Source: Paraphaeosphaeria minitans
Lineage: Eukaryota > Ascomycota > Dothideomycetes > Pleosporales > Didymosphaeriaceae
Assembly: GCA_015832175.1 (NCBI GenBank)
Contig: WJXW01000008.1
Span: 744,001 to 808,000, forward strand
Length of the DNA stretch: 64,000 nucleotides
Direction of reading: 5' to 3'
Part shown: one piece after another, positions 23,501-35,613 of the stretch
Numbering within the stretch: position 1 is the first letter of the stretch
Layout: the number at the start of each line of letters is the position of its first letter
Made by a program: the position numbers and the translations under genes
The notes under the pieces: model-generated
Databases searched by the model: none
What the model was told of the DNA's origin: nothing
What the model saw: the letters and a program-made list of their open reading frames with translations, nothing else

Positions 23501-25850
23501 CCTAATTTAGAAAAGATATAGGTAATTAATTAATAGGACACCCCCTTTATAGTGTATATAGTCTACTACTTTATTAGCTTTACTAACTTCTATTATAACT
23601 TTTTTCCCTAATTCTCTAAGTAGGCCGCACTTCTATATACCCTTACTAAGAAAGGGATCCTATTTTAATAGGACCCTAGGGAATAAGAGGCCTTCTAGGC
23701 TATAAAGGACATATTTATATAGGGCCCTATTCTAGCGCTCTAAGACCTAGAGCGCGACACACTAGTAGAGGCAGACTACTTAGGCGGCGCTACTAGGGCC
23801 TACCTCTCTTAATGTATTAAAGGGATCTAGCACCTTATAGCCTACTACTCTATAGCCCTAACACTAGTCTAGCAAAACTATACTATTTACAATAAAAAGC
23901 TACTTATAATTATATAGGCCTTATAAGTATAGAGACTAGAACTAATAAGAGTAGCGCACCCCTTTAAGATTCTAATAGACTATAAGAACTTTAAATACTT
24001 TATAAAGATTTAAAAATTAAGTAAGCGCTAGCACTAGTAGTTAGAGTTACTCTCTACCTTTTACTTCTACCTCTACTATTAGTCTAGATCCTAGGTAGCT
24101 AAACTAGACACACTAAGCTAGCGTAAGTAGGATATAGCCTAGTAGATAAAGATAAACGCCCTACTAATAGTGCCTAGGACTATCTAGGCCGCCCTAGTAT
24201 AGACGTAATCTTTAATAGCGCTAGTAGGGGCTTAGATCTTTACTAACACGCATTTATAGGCACTTTAGGACGTAGCTATAGTAGAGTTCCCTTCTTACTA
24301 TATTAGGCTTAAGGTAGTGCGTTATAGTAACTATATATTTCTTATAGTAGCTACTACCTCCTAATAAATTAGAAACTACATAATTAGTATATATAGGTTC
24401 TTTCTATAGTAAGAAGTTTTTTAGGTCCTAGCTTAGAAACCTCTTACTACTACTATTATATAGCGCGCATATAAGTCTCTAGTTATAGGCTATTTTAAGA
24501 AGAACTCTATATTTAAGATTATCTACTAGGACTACTACTAGGACAATATATCTAAAGACGTTATTTAATTTATGTGTAATTACCACTGCGTAGGAGCATA
24601 TATGGACTAGTAGAAGTAGTAAGGTTTCTTATAGCTACTTCTAATTACAGACTAGTACTAGGCGCAACTTTTAATAGATTTTATAGTAGACCTTTCCTAG
24701 GCCTCTATAGCAGCACCGCGATACCTGCTTGTGATTACTAATAGGCTGTTAAAGTATATACAACTAGAAGCTATAACTTCTATAATAATAGAGCACTATA
24801 CAGTCTACTTCTATAATATATAGTAGTAGTTCTATAGCTTCCCTACCTTACTAATTATAAATAGAGGCTTAGACTAGCTAAGGAAGTTCTAGACTACGCT
24901 GTATAAATTAACTAGAATAAAATAACTCCTCTCTATAGTATACTACCCCTAGACTAACAGCAGCATAGAGAGGGTAAACTAGAAGGTACTTTTAGTCCTC
25001 TATATTATAGTTAACTTTAAATAGATAGACTAGCTAGACTACCTCTTAGCCTACTAGCTTATATTAAATAATAGAGTATTTACTACTATAGGCCTAAGCC
25101 TAAACTTTCTATTAAATAAATATTATATTAATCTCTTTAAGAGAATCCTTTTACTAGTAAAGTCTAGCTACACCTCTACTAAAAGAGTAAAGCACTTTCT
25201 AGACTACCTTAAAAAAGGAATAGCTTTAGCCTAGACTACTATTACTTATAAATAGTAGTGCACTATAGAGGCTATAAACTACACCTACTACCCTATAGAG
25301 TAATTTTAAATTAGAGATAAAGTATAGTTCTTACTACGTAATATAAAAACTAACTAGCTAAAGAAGAAACTTAACTAGCTTAAAGTTAAGTATACTATAA
25401 TAGCTATACTATCTCTACTTATAGTAACGCTAGACCTACCTAGTAATCTCTATAAAACTGTTTACGTTAACCTCTTTAAGTAAGTGGCGGATAATCCCCT
25501 ACCTAATTAGACTTAGGCTAACGCCTAGCTAGGCCTAGCCCTAGAGCTAGAAGAAGTAGACCTAGACTTTTATAAATAGAAAGTAGAGGAGGTCCTACGT
25601 ATTAAAAACGCCTAGGGTAAATAATAATAGGCGCTAGTAAAGTAGACTAGATAGGTATTACTAACTTAGGTACTAGTTAAAAATATTATAGATACTATAG
25701 CTCTAAACTACTTTAAGGCCGCCTAGGGGGACTATAGGCATAATAATAGTTCTATTTAGCCTACAGGAAAGAACACATAAATATTATAGAGAAAGCTATA
25801 ATAGGTATTTAAGAATTTATTCCCCTACTAACCTAGTAGAGGCGCTATTT
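20560..25850 (+). pseudogene. RIP-inactivated gag-pol of E, split by solo LTR A
   Basis: Plus-strand order: gag, CCHC knuckle (about 21516-21557, C-x2-C-x4-H-x4-C with two positions mutated to Tyr), protease region, interruption by solo LTR A, reverse transcriptase (YLDN in place of YLDD near 23,328-23,345), RNase H, integrase (IDFIVDL near 24,675; the conserved end near 24,930-25,000) and a chromodomain (about 25,566-25,720, with a legible VEEVLRIKN start and ALVK core). Stops are of RIP type throughout. The protein family is distinct from that of A/B/C. Confidence 0.85.
22500..22910 (+). repeat. Solo LTR A, 411 bp, TSD AACTC, weakly RIP-mutated
   Basis: TGTTAAGATCC to GGATTTAACA, flanked by AACTC at 22495-22499 and 22911-22915. 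It keeps many CpA and TpG steps that are lost in the other A copies, so it is the best approximation in the window of the original LTR A. It inserted into E between protease and reverse transcriptase. Confidence 0.97.
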
Positions 25851-25879
25851 ATTTAAAAACTACTAAAAACTATTAGCCC

Positions 25880-27781
25880 TAGGGTTGTAATGCCTAAAGC
25901 TGCACTAGAGTAATACTAGATAGGAATAAAAAGGGGCTATAATAACTATATTACTTTTCGCACTAGTGGTAGTAGTAGCTAGGAAGGTACACTAAGCTAG
26001 CCCTAGATAAAGGCTTAGGTAGAGTTACTCTATAAGGCTCTTAATATAGGTTAAAGGGTATATACTGTTAAGCTAGGGCTACTAGAAAAGTAGAGTAGCG
26101 TTAGCTAGGAGTTATCCTAAGTTACTCTATAATAGTAGTAAGTAGATTAGTAGTCTGCGCTTAGGTCTAGGTTATTTTGTCTAGGCGCTAGCCTATACTC
26201 TCCTTAGATTACTAAATATAATTTCCTATATTATTTATTTACCCTGCTATATTATTAGCTAACGCTACTAAATTCTAATTATAGTTACTACTACGCTAGG
26301 CTAGAGTTATCTAGAGTAAAGGTGCTACTAGGGCTATATCTATACTAGGGGGGGCGACTACTATTCTATTACTACACTAAAATAGGGGTATAGTAGAGGA
26401 GTCTAGCTTCTAGATTAGGCTAGAGTTTTTAAGTGCTAAGTTTAGGTACTACTTATACTACTAGGCTAAGTAGTAGAACTCTGCTATAAAGGTAGGCAGT
26501 GTTCTAGTTATAGGCTTTTAGGGGTTAGTACTATATATTCTAGGATTATAGATATACAAATTACTATTAACCTAGCCTTACTTTATATATTTAATCTAGA
26601 GGCGTAGAGCCCGCCTTAGGCCTAGGTTATTAGTAAAGGGGGTAGAATTATACTAGTAGGTAGCCTTAGTATAATAGTAGGTGCTATAAGAGTAGCCCTA
26701 AAATAGTTAATAGCTGTATAAACATTAATAATAGTTTAGAATATAAAGCTATAGACTTACTTTATACACCTAAGCTGCTTTAGGCGCCTAATATATTTAA
26801 TATATATAAGGCCTATATTAGGATTAGCTAGCTCTTTATTTAAGCTATCTCCTTAAAGGACTACACTTTTAGTAACATAGAGCCACTTTAGGGTATAGGT
26901 AAGAGTAATAGAGTTAGGGTAATTAGCTAGTACACGCCTTTTAGAGGTTATAAAAGAGTAAGAGTAATTACTACTATTAGGCTACTATATAGGCGTGTTA
27001 AGGCTCTAGAGAATCTCTTTTACTTTAGTATTATTAATCTCCTCTTTAGTATGCGTATAGCTAGGCTTAGTAAGGCGCTAGTTTAGATCTAAAAGGTTAT
27101 TACTACTACTACTACTACTAGGACTAAAGATATCTACTAAGGCGGCGCTACCTTAGAGGCTATTATTAATAATATTAACGTTAGCCGCGGCTGTAAACAG
27201 AACGCTAAAAAAAAGGGCTAAGAGGCTAATAAGAGTATAGGGGCGCATAGTATAGGAATAGGAAGAGAACTAAATTAGGGCTAAGAGGCTAATAAGAGTA
27301 TAGGGGCGCATAGTATAGGAATAGGAAGAGAACTAAATTAGGGCTAAAAGGAGGCAAGGATAGAGGTAGTTATAAATAGTTAAGGAAGTTAGAATAGGCG
27401 TAGGTTAGAGTTAGTATAAGAAAGAGAGAGTAGAGAAGGAAAAAAAGAAAGTAGAGTAATATAAATATAAAGAGACTATAATAGTAACGCACCGCTAAAG
27501 TAATAGATATATAATAATTATATTAGAAAGAGTAGGAGCGCCGTCCTATTACCTTATAATAATAAGGTGAATAAACGAACTGCCTAATAAGGGCCCTTAC
27601 CCTAAGACTACCTTAGGGCCACCTCTACACTACAAAGAAACCCTTACTAAAATAACAACAAGTTTCTAATAGAAGAATAACGCTTATAACACTACTACTT
27701 TACTATAGTACGATACTCCTAAGATCTCTAAGGCTTACTTTATAACTATAAGACATTTTAAACTAAGTAAGGTCTAGAGTA
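25880..27781. other. Unexplained 1.9-kb segment between chromodomain and 3' LTR of E
   Basis: After the chromodomain a further 1.9 kb precedes the 3' LTR. Neither strand gives a domain I recognise. The minus strand has the longer stretches without stops, with a hydrophobic and Thr/Leu-rich composition. It contains a perfect 63-bp tandem duplication (27215-27277 and 27278-27340). Confidence 0.6.
27215..27340. repeat. 63-bp perfect tandem duplication inside E
   Basis: Two identical units starting GGGCTAAGAGGCTAATAAG, with a third start GGGCTAAAAGG at 27341. Perfect identity in a heavily mutated element means the duplication arose after RIP ceased to act here, or was too short to be a RIP target. 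Confidence 0.9.
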
Positions 27782-27973
27782 TATAATAGGCTAGGGCTAT
27801 GCTCTAGCCTTTAGAAGGATTTTAAGGAAAGAAACTGCCCTAAAAAAGTAGACCTACTAAGGAAAACTCTTCTTATAAGCGGCACACCCCCCTATAGAGA
27901 CTTAATACCTAGAATTTATCCTTTACATTTGGCACTTACAGTTCTGTTCACTCTCTAAGGCTAGCCTATAACA
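27782..27973 (+). repeat. 3' LTR of E, 192 bp
   Basis: Starts TATAATAGGCTAGGG, the RIP form of the 5' LTR start, ends CCTATAACA, and is followed by the TSD ATTAT (27974-27978). It differs from the 5' LTR mainly by transitions in its first 60 bp. Confidence 0.92.
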
Positions 27974-27978
27974 ATTAT

Positions 27979-28503
27979 CTAAATATATAATGTATATATA
28001 ATCTAGGTGTAGTGCTAGTGCCTTATTAATATATACCTAGAAGCTTATAGGGGTTTTAGTTAAGCTAAATAGTATTACTAGGTATTTAAAGTAGCTATAG
28101 TAAGTTTAGAATATAGTTTTCTACTTGTCTCCTACTTAGATCTAAATTCTATAGTAGGCGTTATAAAGATTAAGGGTTATATAGTAGTATACGCCTAATA
28201 GGCAGTTAAGTATCTCTCTAACTAAAGGTAGTAAGTAATAATCTTTAATAGTAATTGCGTTAAGGCCCTAATAATCTATATAAAGCTATAGTGTGCTATC
28301 TTTCTTAAGGGTAAATAGAATTAGTACTCTAGCTAGGCTAGTGCTATACCTAATCTATCCCTTTTTTAAGGTATTTTCTAGATACTTCTAGAGTACCTTA
28401 AGCTCCTACTCTAAGAGATTATAGAGTAGTTTATAAGGAGGTTCCTTTCCCTCTATAATAGGGATAGTATAATTAGATTCCTTAAAATTTAGTAGGGTAG
28501 ACG
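27979..28503 (-). pseudogene. Reverse-transcriptase core relic of the old D-type element
   Basis: The minus strand reads through the palm and fingers of a Gypsy reverse transcriptase, with LYNLSE, VLILFTLKKDS and YRALNAITIKDYYLLPL as clearest stretches (about 28,200-28,440). It continues into 19,357-20,299 on one side of E and into 28,719-28,906 on the other side of the solo D LTR. Confidence 0.85.
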
Positions 28504-28718
28504 TGTAACAGGTAGATTACGATATTATTGTGGTGTTATGGTATCTAGCGCCAAGGCCTTATAAAGGGCCTGTGCGCTAAGCGAGCCAGCTACGTAAAAC
28601 CTACGCTACGCCCTAACTCCACCTAAGATAAGTATTATTCTATTAATATTACCAAGTTATTCTTTCACTGTCCTTCCTAGTGTGAAGTAAGTACTATTGC
28701 CTATAACTAGACCTTATA
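28504..28718 (+). repeat. Solo LTR D, 215 bp, TSD AGACG
   Basis: TGTAACAGGTAG to ACCTTATA, flanked by AGACG at 28499-28503 and 28719-28723. It sits inside an older element of its own family, in opposite orientation. Confidence 0.95.
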
Positions 28719-28906
28719 AGACGCTACTTTTTATTAAATATATTACTATATTTATGTAATATATTAGAAATATATAGTACCTACACTATACGCACTTTAT
28801 TAGTGTATACTAGGTACTCTAAGCTTATACTAGTTATCTATAAAACCTCTAAAAGAAATAAATCTAAGCTAGTATACTTTATATTATCTTTAAAGTCCCT
28901 TATAGT
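28719..28906 (-). pseudogene. Protease/RT linker relic of the old D-type element
   Basis: Minus-strand frame with an isoleucine-lysine-tyrosine-rich linker and a YSNIFNKK stretch, matching the usual segment just before the Gypsy reverse transcriptase. It is cut at 28,906 by insertion of element A (TSD ATAGT) and continues at 35,614. Confidence 0.7.
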
Positions 28907-29318
28907 TATTAAGATCTAAAGGCTAGGCCTCCTAGGACCTTCATATATATCTATATTCGTTGTTCGAGTGGCATAGCGCAAGAGGTCACGTGACCTAATT
29001 AGTGTAATTAGAGCGCTAAGATAACTAATTAGACTAAGCACTTAATATACTAAGCAACTAATTAGTGCTTAATTAGTTTAATTAGAGCAATTAGTCTACT
29101 AATTGCTTAAAGTATATAGGAACGCGAGGATAGGCTCTCTATACTTATGTTTAATTTATTTATTAATCTATTGTTTGGATTCTAGCAAACTAAATTGTTA
29201 ACTTATTACACTTTGTTAAGATACTAACGTATTAATAAGACCTTCTACCTTCTGTAAGTACTCCTGCCTAAGAACTAACCTTAACCCTTTAGGACTAGCT
29301 ACCCTCTTAGATTTAACA
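28907..29318 (+). repeat. 5' LTR of A, 412 bp
   Basis: Starts TATTAAGATC, ends GATTTAACA. Directly after it TCTTAAACACCC marks the primer-binding region shared with B1 and B2. Confidence 0.94.
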
Positions 29319-29329
29319 TCTTAAACACC

Positions 29330-32300
29330 CTTAATATAAGTACTTTATAAACTCCTACCTCTTCTATAGCTTTAGGTGCCGCTAAGATTACTCTTATAAA
29401 AGATAGTAGTAAAGTGTATAAACCTAATTTTTACTTTAGTAAATAATCTTAAACTAACGTCTAGATTCTCTAGTTAGATCTCTACTTTCTTTAACTTAGA
29501 CAAATTTCTTAAAAATAAGAAAAAGGTTATCTTTACAGCAATATATATGCGAGGAGATATAGGATTATAGATCTATTCCTACCTTAAAAAGTATCTAGGA
29601 ATAGACTATAATAATAATAATAATAATTACGTAAATAAGTACGCTAATATAGTTAATATTATTAAGGATTATAATAACTTTAAGAAATACTTTAAATAAC
29701 TTTTTAGGATTACTAATAAGGACTCTATTATAAAAGCAAAGATTTAAACTATAACTTAGAAGTAATTAGTAGCTAAGTATATAGCTAAGTTTTATAGATA
29801 CGCTGTGTAGCTTAACTAGGGTATTAAATCTCTTTAGGACATGTACAAATAAAGACTTAAATAGAAACTATGTAAAGAACTCTTATATAGTAGTGCGCGA
29901 ATTACTAACCTTAAAGAACTATATAAAGAAACTATTAGGATTAATAAAGAATAGTTTTTACTATAATAGGAGCTCTACTAAAACCCTAGAGTAATAAGCT
30001 TTAGATAACTAGCAAAAGTAGTTTATAAGAACCCTATTAGAATTGTCTAAAAGTAAAAGCTAAGGAACTACTAGAGATATAAACTAATAGAAGATGTCTA
30101 GTTTAACTATATAGGCAAAGGAAAAGGAGGAAGGATAGGCCCTAAGCAGCCTAATAAACGCGTCTCTAATAAAAGTTAATAACTAATAACTAAGACCTAT
30201 AAATACTCTATATATAGTAAACTAGGCTATATAGCTAGAAACTATAGATTAAAGAATAAAGTCTATTAAACTAAGTTAAATATACTAACTATTAAGGACT
30301 AAGAACCTAATAAGAAATAGGAAGTTATTATAACACTATTTAGTTACTAACACGTTACACTAGAATAAAGTAAGTAATTAGATTTACCTAACTTACAATT
30401 ATATAAAGATCTAGAAGACAACTTAGACGTATACTATAATATAGAGGATATAGAAGAGATACTAAAATCTCCTACTTCTTACCTATAAAGTAGGCGAGAA
30501 GAAGATAACCCTATATTACCTAAGTATAAACTAAATGTTTAGGACTACATAGAATCCTACTAGGCACTAAAAGGAATATAACCCTATAAAAATAAGAAGT
30601 TAGACTACGTACTAAAGTACTATCTAGACTACTAAAATCCTACACACTAATTCTATATGTAGACGTATTGCGAAGTACTAACATACACATAATATAAGGC
30701 AGAAAAAAAAGAGAATAAGAAATAACCTAGAAAGAAACTGCGCTATAGATAGATATAAATAGACTACCCTATTGCAGCTTATAATAAACACCTCTAGAAT
30801 AAATAATAAGTAGAATACTTCCCTTACCTTATGCTAAAGGGTAACAAATACTATAATATACTTATTAATAGAGACTATATATAACTGTACTAGTACATAT
30901 ATCTAAACTAAGACTATAAATACTACTATATAGCTAAATATTTAGACAGCTTTATAAACTGCCCTACGTAGAAAGTAACAATAGAACTACTAATTTAACT
31001 AGTACATAGGAATAGTAAAGACTGTAGGAGGAAAAACAGAAAAATATCCTTATAGAAAGAAGGAGAAAACAATCTATATAAGCCACGTACTTAAGAATAA
31101 TAATAGAAGTAGATACTTAGAAACGTATACTACGCACCTAAACTTAATTATAACCTATATAAATAGATGTCTTTTTTAGGCCTAAACTTAGACAAGAAAA
31201 CGCCTTTATTAAATTAAATACTATAGTAAGCATAATATTAGTTAAGTTACTAGTATAGCTTAAAGGAATATAGGCTTAAGCTCTTATAGACTTAAAAGTA
31301 GAAAAGAACTTTATATCTTACTAGATAGTAAGATAAGCAGGACTTATAATATTAGAGAAAAAAGTACCCTATATTATCTATATTGCAAATAGATCCCTAA
31401 TGCCTAAGATACCTTAAATATACTACAAGGTTACTACTATAATAATAGTCTAAGGATATAGAGAAGAGCTTACCTTAAATATCTTACTAGGATCTAAGTA
31501 TAAGTTAGTTTTAGGATTACTTTAGTTAATAATATACAACCTGCAGATTAAGTAGGGTATAAAGAAAATATCGTTTAGACGCTGTAATTATACATTATAA
31601 GCAAAGCCTACGTATTAACTAAAAATAATAGTAGATAAAGGAGTTATTAATAACATAATACTGCAATAAATAGTTAAAAAATAGAAGCATACCTTAGTAG
31701 ATGGTAGTAGGAACTACTAGGTTAAGAAGCGCAAGAAAGAGGATAATAGTACACCTTTTACCTTACTAAGAGAATATAGGAAATAGATATATATATTTAC
31801 AGAAAAAGAAGGAAAAGTAAACCTACCTAAACATTAACCCTAGGATCTTATAATAGACCTAGAAGAAGGGAAGACGCCACTCTTTAGACCACTATATAGT
31901 AAGATAGGAGAAAAACTCCTTAAAGAACGTGATTTTATTAAGACAAATCTTAAGAAAGGATATATATAACTATTAAAGTTACTAGCAGTAAGCCCTTTTA
32001 TATTTATTAAGAAAAAGGATAGATTAGATAGACTATACATTAACTACTAATAACTTAACAATATAATAATAAAGAACTAATATCTACTACTAAATATTAT
32101 AGAGTTACGAGATTAACTATCTTAAGCTAAGATATTTATAATAATAGATTTAAGGGATAGTTACTGCCTTATATAAATTAAGAAAGGTAAAAAATAGAAA
32201 ACCGCGTTTTAATCACGCTATAAACTATTTAAATATAAGATTATGCCTTTTAGACTTATAAACGCACTAGCAGCTTTTATAACACTTATTAATAATATGC

Positions 32301-34510
32301 TTTGCAAATATCTAGACATATTTGTTATCGCGTATATAGACAATATTCTTGTTTTTTCTAAAAACGAATTGGACCACACTAAGTATGTATAGATAGTACT
32401 AGAAGCACTAGATAAAGCATGCCTTTATATTAAACTTAAGAAATATAAGTTTAACGTTAAATAACTTAAATTCCTAGGACATATTGTTACTATAGAAGGA
32501 ATTAAGATGGCACTAAGTAAAGTTAAATACATTAGGAACTAGCTAATACTAAAGAGAGCTAAGAATATCTAAGAATTCTTAAGATTCTATTGATTCAACT
32601 AATAATTTATTCAAAATTACGTAAAGGTTATAATACCTTTAATAAATTTTATAAAGAAGGACGTACCCTTTAAATAGACAAATAAGTCTAGAATGTTATT
32701 CTAACTCCTTTAAATAGTATATATTATAGAACCTATCCTTATTTATTTTAGAAATAATAAACCACTACGCTTTAAAACAGACGCTGGCGATCTTGCGCTA
32801 GGTGCCTACGCTAAATAAAAATACAATAATAAATAGCACCTAATTACCTATTACTTATATAAATTTAATAACGCTAAAACACAATATAACATATATAATA
32901 AAGAACTTTACGCTATTATTAAAGCCTTAAAGCACTAGAGGGTTTATACGCTTAGTTACTTAACGCTAGAAATCTATATAAATTATAAAAATCTTCTAAG
33001 GTTCACAATAATAAAAGAACTTACGCCACAACAACAAAAATAGTTATAGACTACTAGGTAGTACAAGTTTAAAATTATCTATATAGCTAGAAAAAGAAAT
33101 GGCAGAGTAGACACTCTTAGCTAATAAAGTAATCTAGCAGGAGAAAAGGCAAAAACCTTGTCTATAATTCTTTACAAAACTAAGGATAGATCTCTAGAAC
33201 TAACTATAGAACTAAATTAACTTTTAGTAATTAACTAAGAAGTTCTAGAACATTTATAAACTAAGATTATCTAATAATACTATAATAACCCTATATATAG
33301 ACACCTAGGTATCACAAAAATAATAAAACTTATCTAAAGAAATTATACCTTGAAAGGAATTAAGGAAGCTATAATAACTTACATCCGCAAATATATAAAA
33401 TATTAGAGAAATAAACACAATACACATCTTAAATATAGAGAGATATAAGCAATTAGAATACTAACAGTACTATAGGAAGATATTACTATAAATTTTATTA
33501 TAAGAATTCTAAACTCTAAGGATCTAATAACAGAAATTAAATACAACAGTATACTAGTAGTAGTCTATTAACTAACTAAGTATATTAAGCTTATTCTATG
33601 CCTTAAAAAATAATAGTAAAAGAACTCACTTTTCTTATCCTAGACTAACTAATTAGATATTACAGAATCCTAAAAACAATTATTAGCAATAGAGACAAGC
33701 TCTTTACGTTAAATTACTAGACAACGCTTATAGCACTACTTAGAATAAAACAAAAGCTATTAACAGCTTACTATCTATAAATAGATAGATAGATAGAACG
33801 TACAAACTAAACTATAGAAACGTACCTACGCATCTACTATAACAGTTAGAAGAATAACTAGATTTTATTACTACCTATAGTATAGTTAGTCTATAATAAC
33901 AAAGTATTAGCAGCATTAGGATATACACTATTCTATATAAACTCTAGAAGACACCTATATCTCTTTAATTAATAATTTCCTACAATAATTAAAGCAAAAG
34001 AAGCTATAGATATAGTAGAAAATATAAAGAAAATACACTAACAACTCTAAGAGAATCTTAAAAAAGCTTAGTAGTAATTAATTTTATACTAGAACTAAAA
34101 ATAAAAAATAGCACCTTAGCTAAAGAAGGGGGATAAAGTATATCTACTTATAAAGAACCTTTAAACTTAGAAAAAAAAACATAAGAAACTAGATTATATT
34201 AAGGTTAGACTATCTTACATTTCTAAGTAAATATTACTAGTAAACTATAATTTAGAACTACTGCTAGATGCAAAAATACACCTAGTATTCTACGTATTAC
34301 TACTAGAACAAGCAGACCCTAATACACTAGTTAGAACCGCTTTCTACTATAGAACTAAGGAAGAAAATAAATTTAAAGTTAAAAGACTTCTAGAATATAA
34401 TTAGTATAGCAACGCGTACCTTATTAAGTAGAAAGGTTACCTATATAGCGAAAACACTTAGGAACTAGAGAACTACCTAACAAACTATTAATAAAAGATT
34501 AAAGAATTCT
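29330..34510 (+). pseudogene. RIP-inactivated gag-pol of A
   Basis: Plus-strand order: gag; CCHC knuckle (about 30,197-30,245, Cys positions mutated to Tyr); protease; reverse transcriptase (FVIAYIDN near 32,318-32,345, second catalytic Asp changed); RNase H (KELYAIIKALKH near 32,905-32,940); integrase (about 33,330-34,000, with LNSKDLI near 33,510); chromodomain (about 34,380-34,470, with NTWELE replaced at Trp). The longest legible order of the A/B/C family. All inactivating changes I checked are transitions. Confidence 0.88.
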
Positions 34511-34609
34511 ACTAATAACCTATATAGTATAATAATATTTATACCTAAGATAGTAAAGGCACTAAATTATCCTAGAATTCTATTAAAAAATCCTTAAAAG
34601 TGCTCTATA

Positions 34610-35010
34610 TCGCAGGGGACAAGAAGGGACCTAAAGGAGTCTTATTAACTACTAGATTAACAGCCTTATAAGATTTAGCCTGTTTAATATTCTTTTTTTA
34701 ACTACTATTATATTTTTAGCATGCTTATCTAGTAAGTCTATTTACTAATATAACTAATCTTTATGTACACGTGCAACTTATAATTTCTCTAATACCTCTT
34801 TATAGGCCTTAAACATAGCCTCCTATATTCGTCTTAATTCTTTTATTTATATACGCAATTTCTCTTTCTCTACTAATAAACGCTTAAACTTAAACTCTAA
34901 AACGCGTACATTATAATATTAACCCTAATAAACATATTCTTTATATTTTCTAGACTAAACGTAAACTTTATAAACATAGTTATATTTTATATATATTAAG
35001 TATTTCTTAA
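34610..35010 (-). pseudogene. Relic antisense reading frame in A
   Basis: On the minus strand, from about 35,010 down to 34,610, one frame runs through a Tyr-Lys-Glu-Tyr-Val..Gly..Tyr stretch (Cys-x2-Cys..Gly..Cys after allowing TGT-to-TAT changes, about 34,938-34,970) and then a coiled-coil-like segment with KRLLVEKEKLRI, IKELRRI and KAYKEVLEKL. The only breaks are TAA/TAG at probable Gln codons. It occupies the same place as the antisense frames of B and C. Confidence 0.55.
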
Positions 35011-35201
35011 CTATAACTTTGCTAAAGGAGTTAATAAAATTATTTAGGTAATAGTAATAGGTAGTACTACACTTAGAAAGTTATTTAGGTATAATATAAA
35101 TAAGCTAACACTACTTATAACGCAGGGTAAGCTCTAGTTATAACTAGGTATAAGACATAGTTACATAATTTAGGAACAAATCCTAGTAAGAAGGAAGATA
35201 A

Positions 35202-35613
35202 TATTAAAATCTAAAGGCTAGGCCTCCTAGGATTTTTATATATTTCTATATTTGTTATTTAAGTGGCACAGCGCAAGAGGTCACGTAACCTAATTAGTAT
35301 AATTAGAGCGCTAAGATAACTAATTAGACTAAGCACTTAATATACTAAGTAACTAATTAGTGCTTATTTAGTTTAATTAGAGTAATTAGTCTACTAATCG
35401 CTTAAAGTATAGAGGAACGCAAGGATAGGCTCTCTATACTTATATTTAATTTATTTATTAATCTATTATTTAGATTCTAGTAGACTAAATTGTTAACTTA
35501 TTACACTTTGTTAAAATACTAACGTATTAACAAGACCTTCTACCTTCTGTAAGTACTCCTGCCTAAGAACCAACCTTAACCCTTTAGGACTAGCTACCCT
35601 CTTGGATTTAACA
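35202..35613 (+). repeat. 3' LTR of A, 412 bp
   Basis: Starts TATTAAAATC, ends GGATTTAACA, followed by the TSD ATAGT. It differs from the 5' LTR almost only by transitions. Confidence 0.94.

Larger units (their letters stand above)
20305..27973 (+). mobile_element. Complete chromodomain Gypsy element E, plus strand, TSD ATTAT
   Basis: LTRs of 192 bp (20305-20496 and 27782-27973) are flanked by ATTAT at 20300-20304 and 27974-27978. Removing E rejoins the reverse transcriptase of the old minus-strand D-type element. Without the nested solo LTR A (22500-22910 plus one TSD) E is about 7.25 kb. It carries gag, pol and chromodomain on the plus strand and an unusually long 3' segment (25,880-27,781). 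Confidence 0.93.
28907..35613 (+). mobile_element. Complete chromodomain Gypsy element A, plus strand, TSD ATAGT
   Basis: LTRs of 412 bp at 28907-29318 and 35202-35613 flank a 5.9-kb internal region. ATAGT is found at 28902-28906 and 35614-35618. A purine tract AAGAAGGAAGATAA (35188-35201) precedes the 3' LTR. Total length is 6,707 bp. It is inserted into the old minus-strand D-type element. It shares gag-pol with B and C but has its own 3' segment and U3. Confidence 0.96.

Noticed and set aside
31840..32040. 66-codon open frame on the minus strand inside element A
   Set aside because: It lies antisense to the well-aligned reverse transcriptase of A and has no counterpart open in B1 or B2.
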